Positions 41,977 through 49,619 of a DNA stretch of 64,000 nt are shown in pieces. The notes beneath the pieces were generated by a model. That model saw nothing but the letters and a program-made list of their open reading frames with translations. It had not been told where the DNA came from and did no database searches. Location: positions 31,319-95,318 of the forward strand of contig NZ_JAGGOS010000048.1 in assembly GCF_018614205.1 (NCBI RefSeq). Direction: 5' to 3'. The position numbers and the translations under genes were made by a program. The number at the start of each line of letters is the position of its first letter. Position 1 is the first letter of the stretch. Source of the DNA: Streptomyces sp. ISL-36 (lineage in GTDB: Bacteria; Actinomycetota; Actinomycetes; Streptomycetales; Streptomycetaceae).

Positions 41977-41996
41977 GTTGTTGGTAGGGTCGGCCC

Positions 41997-42710
41997 ATGA
42001 GCGCAGAGACGCCGAAACCTGCCCCCAGCGGCCCCCGCGCCGCCCGTAAGCGCCAGGCCATCGTGCGGGCGGCCCGCGCCCTCTTCCTGCGCGAGGGATT
42101 CGGGGTCGGCATGGACGCCATCGCCACCGAGGCCGGCGTCTCCAAGGTCACCGTCTACAACCACTTCGGCAGCAAGGAAGCGCTCTTCACCGCCGTCGTC
42201 GCGGGCGCGCTCGACGAGCCCCTGGCCGAAGGCGAGCACGAGAACGGCCCCGATCTCGCCCGCCTCGCCGATGCCGTGGACCTGCGCGCCGCCTTCGTCG
42301 AGGCCGCCCGCGCATGGGTCCGGGCCGTCCGCGAGAACGACGAGGTCCGCGCGCTGCGCGCCCTCGTCGCCGCCGAACTCCACCGCTTCCCCGAGCTCGG
42401 CCGCGCCTGGCGCGATCACGGGCCCGCGGGCCACCACCCCGCCGTCGCCGACGCGCTGCGCGCGCTTGCGGACCGTGGCCGCCTGGAGATCCCCGACCTG
42501 GAGGTCGCGATCATCCAGCTGTACGCCCTGCTGATCTACCCCCAGATGGTCTTCAGCCACTACGGCACCGAGCTGAGCGACGACCTGACGGAGCGCCTGA
42601 TCACCGACGGGGTGGACATGTTCCTCGGCAGGTACGGGAGGGACGACCGACCGGCCCCGCAAGGCCTGCGAGACCTGGGAGACCTGGGAGACCTGGGAGA
42701 AACCCCTTAG
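41997..42710 (+). CDS. TetR-family repressor of the adjacent exporter
   Basis: A 237-residue regulator. HTH region about 15-62: KRQAIVRAARALFLREGFGV, EAGVSKVTVYNHFGSKEALF. The C-terminal domain resembles TetR_C of AefR-like proteins (AELHRFPELGRAW, LIYPQMVFSHYGTEL). The extreme C-terminus is a Gly-Asp-Leu repeat. The ligand pocket cannot be read. Divergence and the operator repeats make it the likely repressor of the DHA2 exporter at 40366. Confidence 0.9.
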   Translation: MSAETPKPAPSGPRAARKRQAIVRAARALFLREGFGVGMDAIATEAGVSKVTVYNHFGSKEALFTAVVAGALDEPLAEGEHENGPDLARLADAVDLRAAFVEAARAWVRAVRENDEVRALRALVAAELHRFPELGRAWRDHGPAGHHPAVADALRALADRGRLEIPDLEVAIIQLYALLIYPQMVFSHYGTELSDDLTERLITDGVDMFLGRYGRDDRPAPQGLRDLGDLGDLGETP

Positions 42711-42751
42711 CCACGGCTCGGGCGCTCCAACCCCCCGCCCGTCCCCGCGCG

Positions 42752-43360
42752 TCAGTCGACCGCGAGGCCCTTCAGGCGCTTGGCGATCCTGGTCAGTCGC
42801 TCGCCCTGGTAGCGGGCGGCCTGGAGCACGTTCTCCTCCGGGGCGCCGTTCGCGCCGGGGTGGGCGGTGCCGTAGGGGTTGCCGCCGGCCGCGTAGACGG
42901 CCGGGTCGGTGAAGCCGGGCGAGACGATGACCGAGCCCCAGTGGTGGAACGAGTTGTAGAGCGCGAGCAGCGTCGACTCGTTGCCGCCGTGCACGTTGTG
43001 GGCGCTGGTGAAGGCGGTGGCCGGCTTGTCGGCCATGACGCCCCGCTGCCACAGCCCGCCCGTGGTGTCGATGAACTGCTTCAGCTGCGCGGCGACGTTG
43101 CCGAACCGGGTGGGCGAACCGAGGGCGTAGGCGTCCGCCCACTCCAGATCCTCGAGGGTGGCGATCTCGATGTCTCCGGTGGCGTCCACATGGGCGCGCC
43201 AGGCGGGATTGGCGTCGATGGCCGCGTCGGGGGCGAGCTCGGGCACGCGGCGCAGGCGGACCTCGGCGCCGGACTTCTCGGCGCCTTCCGCAACGGCCTT
43301 GGCGAGCTCGTGGACGTTCCCGGTGGACGAGTAGTAGACGACGGCGACCTTGACGGACAT
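42752..43360 (-). CDS. wrbA: NAD(P)H:quinone oxidoreductase, WrbA-like flavodoxin fold
   Basis: A 202-residue protein: phosphate loop YYSSTGNVHELA, SPTRFGNVAAQLKQFIDTTGGLW (WrbA signature), and HNVHGGNESTLLALYNSFHHWG. WrbA proteins use FMN to reduce quinones by two electrons. ATG 43360 has GGAGCT upstream; the longer frame starts in the promoter. Divergent from a TetR gene with a three-site palindromic array between them, which suggests inducible quinone defence. Confidence 0.9.
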   Translation of the reverse strand: MSVKVAVVYYSSTGNVHELAKAVAEGAEKSGAEVRLRRVPELAPDAAIDANPAWRAHVDATGDIEIATLEDLEWADAYALGSPTRFGNVAAQLKQFIDTTGGLWQRGVMADKPATAFTSAHNVHGGNESTLLALYNSFHHWGSVIVSPGFTDPAVYAAGGNPYGTAHPGANGAPEENVLQAARYQGERLTRIAKRLKGLAVD

Positions 43361-43400
43361 GACGAGCTCCTCTTGACCCTTGAAACCTGAGCCTCGGTTC

Positions 43401-43494
43401 AACCGGATTAGTTTCCGCTTCAGTGGTTCGAGGCTAACCGGATAGTGATCCGGTTAGCAAGAGGAAGCCCTGGGGAAGCGGATAGCGCTCCGTT
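43401..43494. promoter_or_regulatory. Three-site operator array between WrbA-like and TetR genes
   Basis: Site 1 (43401-43420) reads ACCGGATTAGTTTCCGCT. Site 2 (43433-43458) has perfect 11-bp arms GCTAACCGGAT around AGTG. Site 3 (43478-43494) reads GCGGATAGCGCTCCGTT. All share CGGAT-N3/5-TCCG. The centres are about 35-40 bp apart. A TetR-type dimer binding site repeated three times is the simplest reading. Confidence 0.75.
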
Positions 43495-43549
43495 ATGCTC
43501 GTGTCACGGACGGACCGAGGGGGCAGGCGACGAAGGGCAGGCGGACGAG

Positions 43550-44377
43550 ATGAGCACGAGAAAGCGCCCGGCGGGCGGGGCGCGGTCCCAGCCTCCGGAG
43601 CCGACCCCGGCCCGGATCCCGGACGCCGTACAGGGCCCCGAGCAGGACCCGACGCGAGACCAGGACCCGACGCGGGACCAGACCCCCGGCGCCGTACAGG
43701 GCCCCCATCCGGACGCGCCCGCTCCCACGCCCCCTTTCTCCCGGCCGCTACCCCTGGCCTCCGGCCCCGAGCTCGCCCTCCTGCCCACCGCCGGCCTTCC
43801 CACCGCCGGTCGACCGGCAGCCGAGCGGGCCGACGCCGCGCGCAACCGGCGCAAGATCCTCGACGCGGCCGCGCGCATCGTCGCCGAGGTGGGGCCCGGC
43901 GCCGTCACCATGAACCAGGTCGCCCACGCCAGCGGAATCGGCGTCGGCACCGTCTACCGCCGCTTCGGCGATGTCGCCCAGCTCCTGTGGGCGCTCCTCG
44001 ACGACCGGGAACGACAGTTCCAGGAGTCGTACATGGGCGGCCCTCCCCCGCTCGGCCCCGGAGCGCCGGCCGACGAACGGCTGCACGCCTTTCTCGACGC
44101 CCTCGTCGACCGGGTCATCGAACAGCGCGAACTGCTCCTCGCCGCCCAGGCCGCCGCGCCCAGCGCCCGCTACACGAGCGGTGCGTACCTCGCGATGCAC
44201 ACCCACGTGGCGCTGCTGATCGCGCGGCTCCGGCCCGAGGCGAACAGCGCGCTGCTGGCGCATCTCCTGCTCGCGCCGTTCTCGCCGAGCCTGATGCACC
44301 ACCTGTCCGTGGAGCGGAACCTTTCCGCTGACGAGCTCAAGGCGGGTCTCAACGCGCTGCTGAACCTGGGGGGATGA
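43550..44377 (+). CDS. TetR-family regulator
   Basis: A 275-residue protein. The first 85 residues are Pro/Asp-rich with QDPTRD repeats. The HTH (about 90-140) reads RNRRKILDAAARIVAEVGPG and ASGIGVGTVYRRFGDVAQLL. The C-terminal domain (LHAFLDALVDRVIEQRELLLAAQA) fits TetR_C_SbtR-like proteins. The start ATG 43550 is in a poor ribosome-site context (AAGGG 13 nt upstream), so an internal start is possible. Divergent from the WrbA-like gene, whose expression it probably controls. Confidence 0.85.
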   Translation: MSTRKRPAGGARSQPPEPTPARIPDAVQGPEQDPTRDQDPTRDQTPGAVQGPHPDAPAPTPPFSRPLPLASGPELALLPTAGLPTAGRPAAERADAARNRRKILDAAARIVAEVGPGAVTMNQVAHASGIGVGTVYRRFGDVAQLLWALLDDRERQFQESYMGGPPPLGPGAPADERLHAFLDALVDRVIEQRELLLAAQAAAPSARYTSGAYLAMHTHVALLIARLRPEANSALLAHLLLAPFSPSLMHHLSVERNLSADELKAGLNALLNLGG

Positions 44378-44544
44378 GCGCCGCGAGTCCGCCCAGAACG
44401 TGGCGAGACCGAAGGCACAGGCGGGTCCGGGCTGCGGAGGCCCTGGTACGCCACCGCCGGCACCTCCCCGACCCGCGAGGCCTACGCGTTCACCGCCGTC
44501 GCGGGCGCCGGCGCCCCGCGCACCTGCCGTCATCCCGGCCAGGT

Positions 44545-45465
44545 TCATCGCGCGTGCTGCCTCAACAGGTCGAGTACGGAGGCGAGTACCGGATCGTTCT
44601 CCGAACCCGTACGGACCGCCGCGAACACGCTGCGCGCCGGAGGCCGGCCCGTCACCGGGCGGACGGCCACGCCCGGCCGTCCCAGCGGCTGCACGAGGCG
44701 AGGCACAAGCGCCACGCCGAGGCCCGCCTCCACCAGGGCCGCCAGCGCCTGCCAGTCGTCGACCGCGTGGCGGATCTCGGGGGTGAAGCCGCCCGCCGCG
44801 CAGACCGAGCGCGTCACCGCCCCGCAGCAGGTCGAGGCGTCGCCGACGATCCACGGATCGACGGCCAGTTCACGCAGCGGGACGCGCTCCCGGTCCGCCA
44901 GCCGGTGGCCGGCCGGCAGGGCCACGTCCAGGACGTCCGTCAGCAGGTCGTAGCGCGTGTACCGGCGGTCGGTGTGCGGCGGCGCGGCCGCGAAGTCGAC
45001 CGCGACCGCGAGGTCGATCTCGCCGGCGTCGAGCCGGGTGAAGAGATCGGGCGGCTGCGACTCGACGACCGCGATCCCGATCTCGGGCCGGGTGCCCGCC
45101 AGTTCGGCGAGGGCCGGGGCGAGCAGCCCCGACACCCCGCTCGAGAACGCCCCGATCGTCACCGCTCCGCGCCGCCCCTCCTCCCACGCGGCGAGATCGG
45201 CGCGGGCCCGTTCCAGCTGGGCCGCGATCAGGTCGGCGTGCTGAAGGACGAGCCGGGCCTGGCCGGTCAGCCGTACCCCCCTCCCCTGGCGCTCGATGAG
45301 CGGAACGCCCAGCTCGCGCGAGAGCGCGGCGAGCTGCTGGGAGACGGCCGAGGGCGTGAGGTGGAGGGCCTCGGCGGTACGGGCGAGACTGCCGCGCCGG
45401 TCGAGTTCGCGCAGCGCGCCCAGCCTGCGCAGATCGATCGTGAAGGTTCCGCTTACCGGTTCCAT
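44545..45465 (-). CDS. LysR-family regulator
   Basis: A 306-residue LTTR. The HTH (about 10-70) is LRELDRRGSLARTAEALHLT, SAVSQQLAALSRELGVPLIER. The effector domain has VTIGAFSSGVSGLLAPALAEL and SQPPDLFTRLDAGEIDLAVA. Divergent from the small hydrolase gene, 50 bp away, with an ACTGGA-N11-TCCAGT site between them. The gap on its downstream side (44378-44544) has no gene that I can support. Confidence 0.9.
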   Translation of the reverse strand: MEPVSGTFTIDLRRLGALRELDRRGSLARTAEALHLTPSAVSQQLAALSRELGVPLIERQGRGVRLTGQARLVLQHADLIAAQLERARADLAAWEEGRRGAVTIGAFSSGVSGLLAPALAELAGTRPEIGIAVVESQPPDLFTRLDAGEIDLAVAVDFAAAPPHTDRRYTRYDLLTDVLDVALPAGHRLADRERVPLRELAVDPWIVGDASTCCGAVTRSVCAAGGFTPEIRHAVDDWQALAALVEAGLGVALVPRLVQPLGRPGVAVRPVTGRPPARSVFAAVRTGSENDPVLASVLDLLRQHAR

Positions 45466-45477
45466 GCAGAGACATTA

Positions 45478-45500
45478 ACTGGACCTGGCGTACCTCCAGT
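45478..45500. promoter_or_regulatory. LysR-type T-N11-A box
   Basis: ACTGGA (45478-45483) and TCCAGT (45495-45500) are perfect complements separated by 11 nt, the usual LysR geometry, in the 50-bp gap between the LysR gene and the divergent hydrolase gene. Confidence 0.65.
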
Positions 45501-45515
45501 CACGACGATCAGAGC

Positions 45516-46148
45516 ATGACGACCGCACCGCAGACGACCGCACCGCAGACGACCGCACCGCAGACGACCGCGCCCAAGACCTTCCTCATCCTCCACGGCT
45601 TCCAGAACCACCGGCCCGAGGGCCACTGGCAGCACTGGCTCGCCGGTCGGCTGCGGGAGCGCGGCCACCAGGTCCGCTACCCGCAGCTCCCCGAGCCGGA
45701 CGCCCCGGTCCTCGCGGGGTGGCTGGACGCGCTCCGGACCCACCTCCACCGGCCCGGGAACGGGGAGTTCGTCGTGGTCGCCCACAGCCTGTCCGTCCTG
45801 CTCTGGCTGCACGCGGCCTCCCGTACCCCCGACGACCTCCCCGTCGACCGGGTCCTCCTCGTCGCCCCGCCGTCCCCCGCCGTCACCGCCTCCTTCCGGG
45901 AGATCGCCGGCTTCGCCGAGGGGCTCGACCTCGACGCCGTACGGCTCAAGGCGCCCGTCCGGCTCGTGTACGGCGGCGGCGACCCGTACTGCCCCGAGGG
46001 CGCGGCCGTCCACTACGGCGACCCGCTCTCCCTCGACCGCGACCTCGTCCTGCCCGGCGGTCACCTCGACATGCACGCCGGGTACGGGGAGTGGCCCTCG
46101 GTCCTGGAGTGGTGCGAGAACCCTTCGGTGCGGCTGCGCGCCCGGTAG
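45516..46148 (+). CDS. RBBP9/YdeN-type alpha/beta hydrolase
   Basis: A 210-residue serine hydrolase: FLILHGFQNHRPEGHWQHWL, nucleophile elbow VVAHSLSVLLWL (G-less AHSLS), acid in VYGGGDPYCP, and His in LPGGHLDMHAGYGEWP, as in the RBBP9 family. The N-terminus has three TTAPQ repeats coded by a 15-nt tandem repeat. Divergent from LysR, which may control it. Natural substrate unknown. Confidence 0.88.
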   Translation: MTTAPQTTAPQTTAPQTTAPKTFLILHGFQNHRPEGHWQHWLAGRLRERGHQVRYPQLPEPDAPVLAGWLDALRTHLHRPGNGEFVVVAHSLSVLLWLHAASRTPDDLPVDRVLLVAPPSPAVTASFREIAGFAEGLDLDAVRLKAPVRLVYGGGDPYCPEGAAVHYGDPLSLDRDLVLPGGHLDMHAGYGEWPSVLEWCENPSVRLRAR

Positions 46149-46158
46149 GGTCGGCCGG

Positions 46159-47109
46159 ATGTTTCCGGAGATCGAACCGTACGACCAAGGCCTCCTCGAC
46201 GTCGGTGACGGCAATCTCGTCCACTGGCGGACCAGCGGCGATCCGGACGGCAAGCCCGCCCTCGTCGTCCACGGCGGCCCGGGATCCGGCTCGTCCCGGT
46301 CCGCCCGCCGGCTCTTCGACCCCGAGCGGTACCGGATCGTCCAGTTCGACCAGCGCGGCTGCGGCCGGTCGCTCCCGCACGCGAGCGACCCGGCCACCGA
46401 CATGTCCGTGAACACCACCGCACACCTGGTCGCCGACATGGAGCGGCTGCGCGAGCACCTCGGGGTCGAGCGCTGGCTGCTGTACGGCGGCTCCTGGGGC
46501 TCCACGCTGATCCTGGCGTACGCCCAGGCCCACCCCGCGCGTGTCTCCGAGATCGTGATCGCGGCCGTGACCACGACCCGTCGCTCGGAGACGGCCTGGC
46601 TGTACGAGGGCGTGGGCCGGTTCTTCCCCGAGGCCCACGAGCGCTTCCGCGCGGGCGTGGACGGCGCCGCCGCCGCGCCGGGCCTCGACCTGGTCGCCGC
46701 CTACGCCCGCCGGATGGAGGACCCGGACCCCGCTGTACGGGAGAAGGCGGCGGCCGACTGGTGTGCCTGGGAGGACGCGGTCCTGTCGATGGAGGGGATG
46801 GGCACCCCGTACACCGACCGGGTCGACGCCACCCGCCTGGCCTTCGTCCGGATCTGCGCCCACTACTTCGCGCACGGCGCCTGGCTGGAGGAGGGCGCCC
46901 TGATCCGCGACGCGCACCGGCTCGCGGGGATCCCGGGCGTCCTGATCCACGGCCGGCTCGACATGGGCGGTCCGCTCACCACCGCCTGGGAGCTCGCCCG
47001 CGCCTGGCCGGACGCCGACCTCTCGGTCGTGGAGAACGCGGGCCATCTGGGGGGCGACGACACCCGCGACCGGGTCCTGGCGGCGCTGGAGCGCTTCGCA
47101 CCCCGGTGA
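46159..47109 (+). CDS. pip: Prolyl aminopeptidase (proline iminopeptidase)
   Basis: A 316-residue S33 peptidase. Blocks: VHGGPGSGSS (oxyanion), FDQRGCGRSLPH, GGSWGSTL (nucleophile Ser), AWEDAVLSMEG in the cap, GRLDMGGPL with the catalytic Asp, and NAGHLGGD with His. It releases N-terminal proline from peptides in the cytoplasm. It starts 10 bp after the preceding hydrolase and is followed by a 9-nt repeat tract. Confidence 0.92.
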   Translation: MFPEIEPYDQGLLDVGDGNLVHWRTSGDPDGKPALVVHGGPGSGSSRSARRLFDPERYRIVQFDQRGCGRSLPHASDPATDMSVNTTAHLVADMERLREHLGVERWLLYGGSWGSTLILAYAQAHPARVSEIVIAAVTTTRRSETAWLYEGVGRFFPEAHERFRAGVDGAAAAPGLDLVAAYARRMEDPDPAVREKAAADWCAWEDAVLSMEGMGTPYTDRVDATRLAFVRICAHYFAHGAWLEEGALIRDAHRLAGIPGVLIHGRLDMGGPLTTAWELARAWPDADLSVVENAGHLGGDDTRDRVLAALERFAPR

Positions 47110-47133
47110 GACGGCTCCCCGCCCTCCCTCCCA

Positions 47134-47222
47134 GCGGCCCGGGCGGCCCGAGGGGCCCGAGCGGCCCGAGCAGCCCGAGGGGCCCAAGCCGCCCGAGCAG
47201 CCCGAGCGGCCCGGGCGGCGGC
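47134..47222. repeat. 9-nt GC-rich repeat tract
   Basis: About nine degenerate copies of GAGCGGCCC/GAGCAGCCC between pip and the glycosylase gene. No ORF or hairpin structure stands out. Confidence 0.8.
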
Positions 47223-47250
47223 GCGGGCGGTCGCGCGGGATGATCGAGGC

Positions 47251-47844
47251 ATGAGCACCGAGATCCATCTCGCCCAGCAGCCCGAGGCCGACGAACTCCT
47301 CGGGCGGTCCCCGCTCGCCGCGCTCGTCGGCATGCTGCTCGACCAGCAGGTGCCCATGGAGTGGGCGTTCTCGGGGCCGTACACGATCGCCCGGCGCCTC
47401 GGCGGCGACGACCTCGACGCCGGCATGATCGCCGCGCACGACCCCGAGGCCTTCGCCGCGCTCCTCTCCGACAAGCCCGCCGTCCACCGCTACCCCGGCT
47501 CCATGGCCAAGCGGATCCAGCAGCTGTGCCAGTTCCTCGTGGACGAGTACGGCGGTGACGCCGAGGCCGTGTGGTCGGACGCCACGACCGGCAAGCAACT
47601 CCTCGAACGGTTGCTCGATCTGCCTGGTTTCGGCAAGCAGAAGGCACAGATCTTCCTCGCCCTGCTCGGCAAGCAGTACGGCGTACGTCCCGAGGGCTGG
47701 CGCGAGGCCGCGGGCGCCTACGGAGAGACCGGCTCGTACCGTTCGGCCGCCGACATCACGGGACCGGAGTCACTGGCGAAGGTCCGCGCCTTCAAGCAGG
47801 AGGCCAAGCGCGCCGCAAAGGCGGCCAAATCCGCTGAAAAATGA
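47251..47844 (+). CDS. HhH-GPD-type DNA glycosylase-like protein
   Basis: A 197-residue protein: ALVGMLLDQQVPMEWAF near the N-terminus (family LISQQ region), helix-hairpin-helix LLDLPGFGKQKAQIFLALLG (about 122-141), and a Lys/Ala-rich tail. This short actinobacterial HhH-GPD family is usually annotated as base-excision repair protein. The catalytic Asp of larger glycosylases is not obvious, so the base substrate is open. Confidence 0.85.
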   Translation: MSTEIHLAQQPEADELLGRSPLAALVGMLLDQQVPMEWAFSGPYTIARRLGGDDLDAGMIAAHDPEAFAALLSDKPAVHRYPGSMAKRIQQLCQFLVDEYGGDAEAVWSDATTGKQLLERLLDLPGFGKQKAQIFLALLGKQYGVRPEGWREAAGAYGETGSYRSAADITGPESLAKVRAFKQEAKRAAKAAKSAEK

Positions 47845-47959
47845 CCGCTCCGGATGTCAATCCTGCTCCATGTGACAGGAATCGCGGCCGATCTGTTCAC
47901 AGAACACACCAGAGATCGCTAACTTCCCCTCAACCTCGTTCGCACCGGGAAGGACCTCT

Positions 47960-49522
47960 GTGAACGCATCCCATCGCAGAGCCGCGGCCACTCTGGCCGC
48001 AGCCGCACTCGCGACCCCGCTCCTGCTGGCCGCCGCTTCCCCCGCCACCGCCACTCCGGACCCGGCGGCCGCACCGGCCAGGGACGCCGCGAAGCTGGCG
48101 AAGAAGCTGATCCGTGAGACGTCCGCCGAGGGCGCCTACAAGCACCTGCAGAAGTTCCAGGCGATAGCCGACTCCGCCGGCGGCCACCGCGCGGCCGGCT
48201 CGCTCGGGCACGACGCCTCGGCGGCGTACGTGTACCAGCAGCTCAAGAAGGCCGGCTACAACGTCTCGTACGAGAAGTTCGACTTCATCTACACCGAGAC
48301 CTTGGCCGAGAAGGTCTCGGTCCTCTCGCCCGCCCCCCGCGCGGTCGAGATCAAGGCGATGACCTACACCAAGTCGACGCCGGTCGGCGGTATCAAGGCC
48401 GATCTGGCCGCCGTCCCGGTCGACGCCGACGGCACCTCCGGCTGTGAGCCAGGGGACTTCGCCTCCGGCACCTTCACCGGCAAGGTGGCGCTGATCAAGC
48501 GCGGCGGCTGCGCCTTCGCCGTCAAGCAGGAGAACGCCGCCGCGGCGGGCGCCGCGGGCGCGATCATCTACAACAACGCCGAGGGCGTGCTCTCGGGCAC
48601 TCTGGGCGAGCCGGCGGCCGGCAAGATCCCGACCGGCGGCATCACCCTGGCGGAGGGCGAGAAGCTCGCCGCCGACCTCGCCAAGGGCCCGGTCAGCCTC
48701 TCCTTCGAGATCCGTCAGCTCCAGGAGAAGCGCACCACCAACAACGTCATCGCGGAGACGAAGGGCGGCAACGCCGCCAACACCGTGATGCTCGGCGCGC
48801 ACCTCGACTCGGTGACCGCCGGCCCCGGCATCAACGACAACGGCTCCGGCTCCGCCGGTCTGCTCCAAACCGCCCTGGAGCTCGCCGAGTCGAAGGCGAA
48901 GGTCCGCAACAAGGTCCGCTTCGCCTGGTGGTCGGCCGAGGAGAACGGCCTGCTCGGCTCCGAGCACTACGTCGCGAACATGAGCGAGCTGGACAAGAAG
49001 GAAGTCAAGCTCTACCTCAACTTCGACATGATCGCCTCGCCCAACTACGGCCTGTTCGTCTACGACGGCGACAACTCCGACGGCGTCGGCGCGGGTCCGG
49101 GCCCGGCGGGCTCCGCCCAGCTGGAGCGCGACATCAACGCCTTCCTCGACCAGCAGGGCAAGCCGCACGAGGGCACCGACTTCACGGGCCGCTCGGACTA
49201 CGGCCCGTTCATCGAGGTCGGCATCCCCTCCGGCGGCACGTTCACCGGCGCCGAGGGCATCAAGACCGCGGCGCAGGCGGCGAAGTTCGGCGGAACGGCG
49301 GGTGTCGCGTACGACGTGAACTACCACGCGGCCGGCGATGACCTGTCGAACATCAACATGACGGCCTTCGACGTCAACATCGACGTCATCGCCAACGCCG
49401 TGGGCACGTACGCCCACGACATCAGCTCCCTGAAGAAGCCGGTCGTCTCCGTTCCGACGGACGGCGACGCGGGCAGCGGCGGCGGGCTCCACGAGGGCCA
49501 CGACCACGAGGTCACGGAGTAA
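47960..49522 (+). CDS. Secreted M28 zinc aminopeptidase with PA domain
   Basis: A 520-residue exported peptidase. A Sec signal covers residues 1-33 (cleavage near ATATPD). A PA domain is at about 140-250 (GKVALIKRGGCAFAVKQENA). The M28 ligands follow: GAHLDSV (His/Asp), NDNGSGS (Asp), WSAEENGLLGS (two Glu), FDMIASPN (Asp) and NYHAAGD (His). Residue order and size match Streptomyces SGAP-type aminopeptidases, which remove hydrophobic N-terminal residues. GTG start with GGAAGG upstream. A TGTTC-ACA-GAACA inverted repeat lies about 55 bp before it. Confidence 0.93.
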   Translation: MNASHRRAAATLAAAALATPLLLAAASPATATPDPAAAPARDAAKLAKKLIRETSAEGAYKHLQKFQAIADSAGGHRAAGSLGHDASAAYVYQQLKKAGYNVSYEKFDFIYTETLAEKVSVLSPAPRAVEIKAMTYTKSTPVGGIKADLAAVPVDADGTSGCEPGDFASGTFTGKVALIKRGGCAFAVKQENAAAAGAAGAIIYNNAEGVLSGTLGEPAAGKIPTGGITLAEGEKLAADLAKGPVSLSFEIRQLQEKRTTNNVIAETKGGNAANTVMLGAHLDSVTAGPGINDNGSGSAGLLQTALELAESKAKVRNKVRFAWWSAEENGLLGSEHYVANMSELDKKEVKLYLNFDMIASPNYGLFVYDGDNSDGVGAGPGPAGSAQLERDINAFLDQQGKPHEGTDFTGRSDYGPFIEVGIPSGGTFTGAEGIKTAAQAAKFGGTAGVAYDVNYHAAGDDLSNINMTAFDVNIDVIANAVGTYAHDISSLKKPVVSVPTDGDAGSGGGLHEGHDHEVTE

Positions 49523-49556
49523 ACAGCAGGAGTGAGTAGGTAGGAGTACGTCACGT

Positions 49557-49584
49557 GCGGGGCGGGGGATTCCCCCCGCCCCGC
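49557..49584. terminator. Bidirectional terminator, 12-bp perfect stem
   Basis: GCGGGGCGGGGG and its complement enclose a 4-nt ATTC loop, between the convergent M28 peptidase and HerA-like genes. Confidence 0.85.
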
Positions 49585-49619
49585 CGCTACTGCTCGCGCC
49601 CACAGCCCACCGCTCGCCG

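Noticed and set aside
44378..44544. Small gene between the TetR and LysR genes
   Set aside because: Short open frames exist on both strands, but none has a ribosome-binding site or recognisable motif.
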